Shown: positions 63,561-64,000 of the stretch, one piece after another | Position numbering within the stretch: the stretch's first letter is position 1 | Layout: each line of letters starts with the position of its first letter | Assembly (NCBI RefSeq): GCF_002994745.2 | Contig: NC_037092.1 | Location: 27,075,001 to 27,139,000, forward strand | Reading direction: 5' to 3' | Length of the DNA: 64,000 nt | From: Rosa chinensis | Taxonomy: Eukaryota; Streptophyta; Magnoliopsida; Rosales; Rosaceae | Program-made: the position numbers and the translations under genes | Notes under the pieces: model-generated | Told to the model about the DNA's origin: nothing | Seen by the model: the letters and a program-made list of their open reading frames with translations, nothing else | Database searches by the model: none

Positions 63561-64000
63561 TAAATGGACATAATCATTAACCTTAAAGAGGAAACAATCT
63601 CAAGATCAAAACTCCTTCCTTTGAGAAAATTAGTATTCATTCTATAAAACAAAACTCACTCTTCAACTTGAAATTTACATTCTTGAATACGGAAATTCCC
63701 TTACAATTTAACGTCCACACTTAATCTTTAACCTTCACCATCACAAGGATCGTTCGATAATCTAATCAATTTAAACTCGATTCCTTGACCATAATTGATC
63801 ACCAAATTAAACATAATATCCTTCCCAAAATTTTCAAATTCTTTCTTAACTTTCCCTACTTCCAATCACAAATCCAACTCTAAATCTCAAATCCTCTCTA
63901 AATTTTCTTTTCCAAACCACAATCTCAACACCAAATTCCTCAACAAAATAGATCAATTCCACAATAACATTGATAGTAAATTATCAAGAGATTAAACCAA
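63561..64000. other. No gene recognised
   Basis: AT-rich sequence, perhaps the continuation of the retroelement region. The frame at 63795-63995 is a low-complexity Asn/Ser/Lys/Phe opening. Confidence 0.4.

Overview
This window is nuclear DNA from a flowering plant, and a eudicot is the best reading. It has short GT-AG introns, TATA and telomere-box promoters, a cystatin gene, a DUF26 receptor-kinase tandem pair, and many plant transposon families (Copia, Ty3/Gypsy of the Tat type, LINE, SINE, CACTA, Mutator-like and Tourist-like MITEs). The Copia coding style reminds me of Rosaceae genomes, but that is inference only.

Layout. Positions 1-15.6 kb are almost entirely mobile-element debris: three reverse-strand Copia N-terminal-like ORFs (two inside an ~0.85 kb duplication), an RNase H fragment, an RST1-like first-exon fragment next to a (CT)n tract, a 5'-truncated Copia remnant, and a second Copia element with both ~220-bp LTRs (9618-15575). 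Its leader holds an unusual array of 25-nt palindromes. From 15.9 to 25.9 kb there is a 500-bp inverted copy of part of the S4 gene, a Mutator-like MITE, a small cystatin gene and a Tourist-like MITE. The same stretch ends with a ten-exon reverse-strand gene for a chloroplast S4-domain RNA-binding protein; its exons sum to an exact open frame. From 26 to 32.2 kb there are repeat remnants, a LINE tail with a 21-bp target duplication, a Mutator-like element with ~165-bp arms, and a Tourist MITE. At 32.5-33.9 kb lies an intact two-exon cytosolic ribosomal protein uL2 (RPL8) gene.

From 34 to 59.3 kb there is a tandem duplication of a cysteine-rich receptor-like kinase (CRK). The first copy is intact (7 exons, 678 residues). 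The second is a pseudogene hit by at least four insertions: a MITE, an 11.6-kb Tat-type Gypsy element inside its last exon, a SINE, and a 4.4-kb CACTA element. Copy 1 supplies the pre-insertion site for most of them. The Gypsy element carries an antisense ORF region and a 61-bp tandem array. The CACTA element carries exons of a plastid-type adenylate kinase.

From 59.3 to 64 kb there are MITEs and a region that looks like a Gypsy LTR read on the reverse strand. It contains a set of hairpins with one conserved loop and different but complementary stems. That array and the palindrome array in the Copia leader are the least explained structures in the window.

Host genes that look functional are the cystatin-like gene (divergent), the S4-domain gene, RPL8 and CRK copy 1. 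They have unrelated roles and share no visible regulation. All exon borders, repeat borders and similarities were judged by eye.
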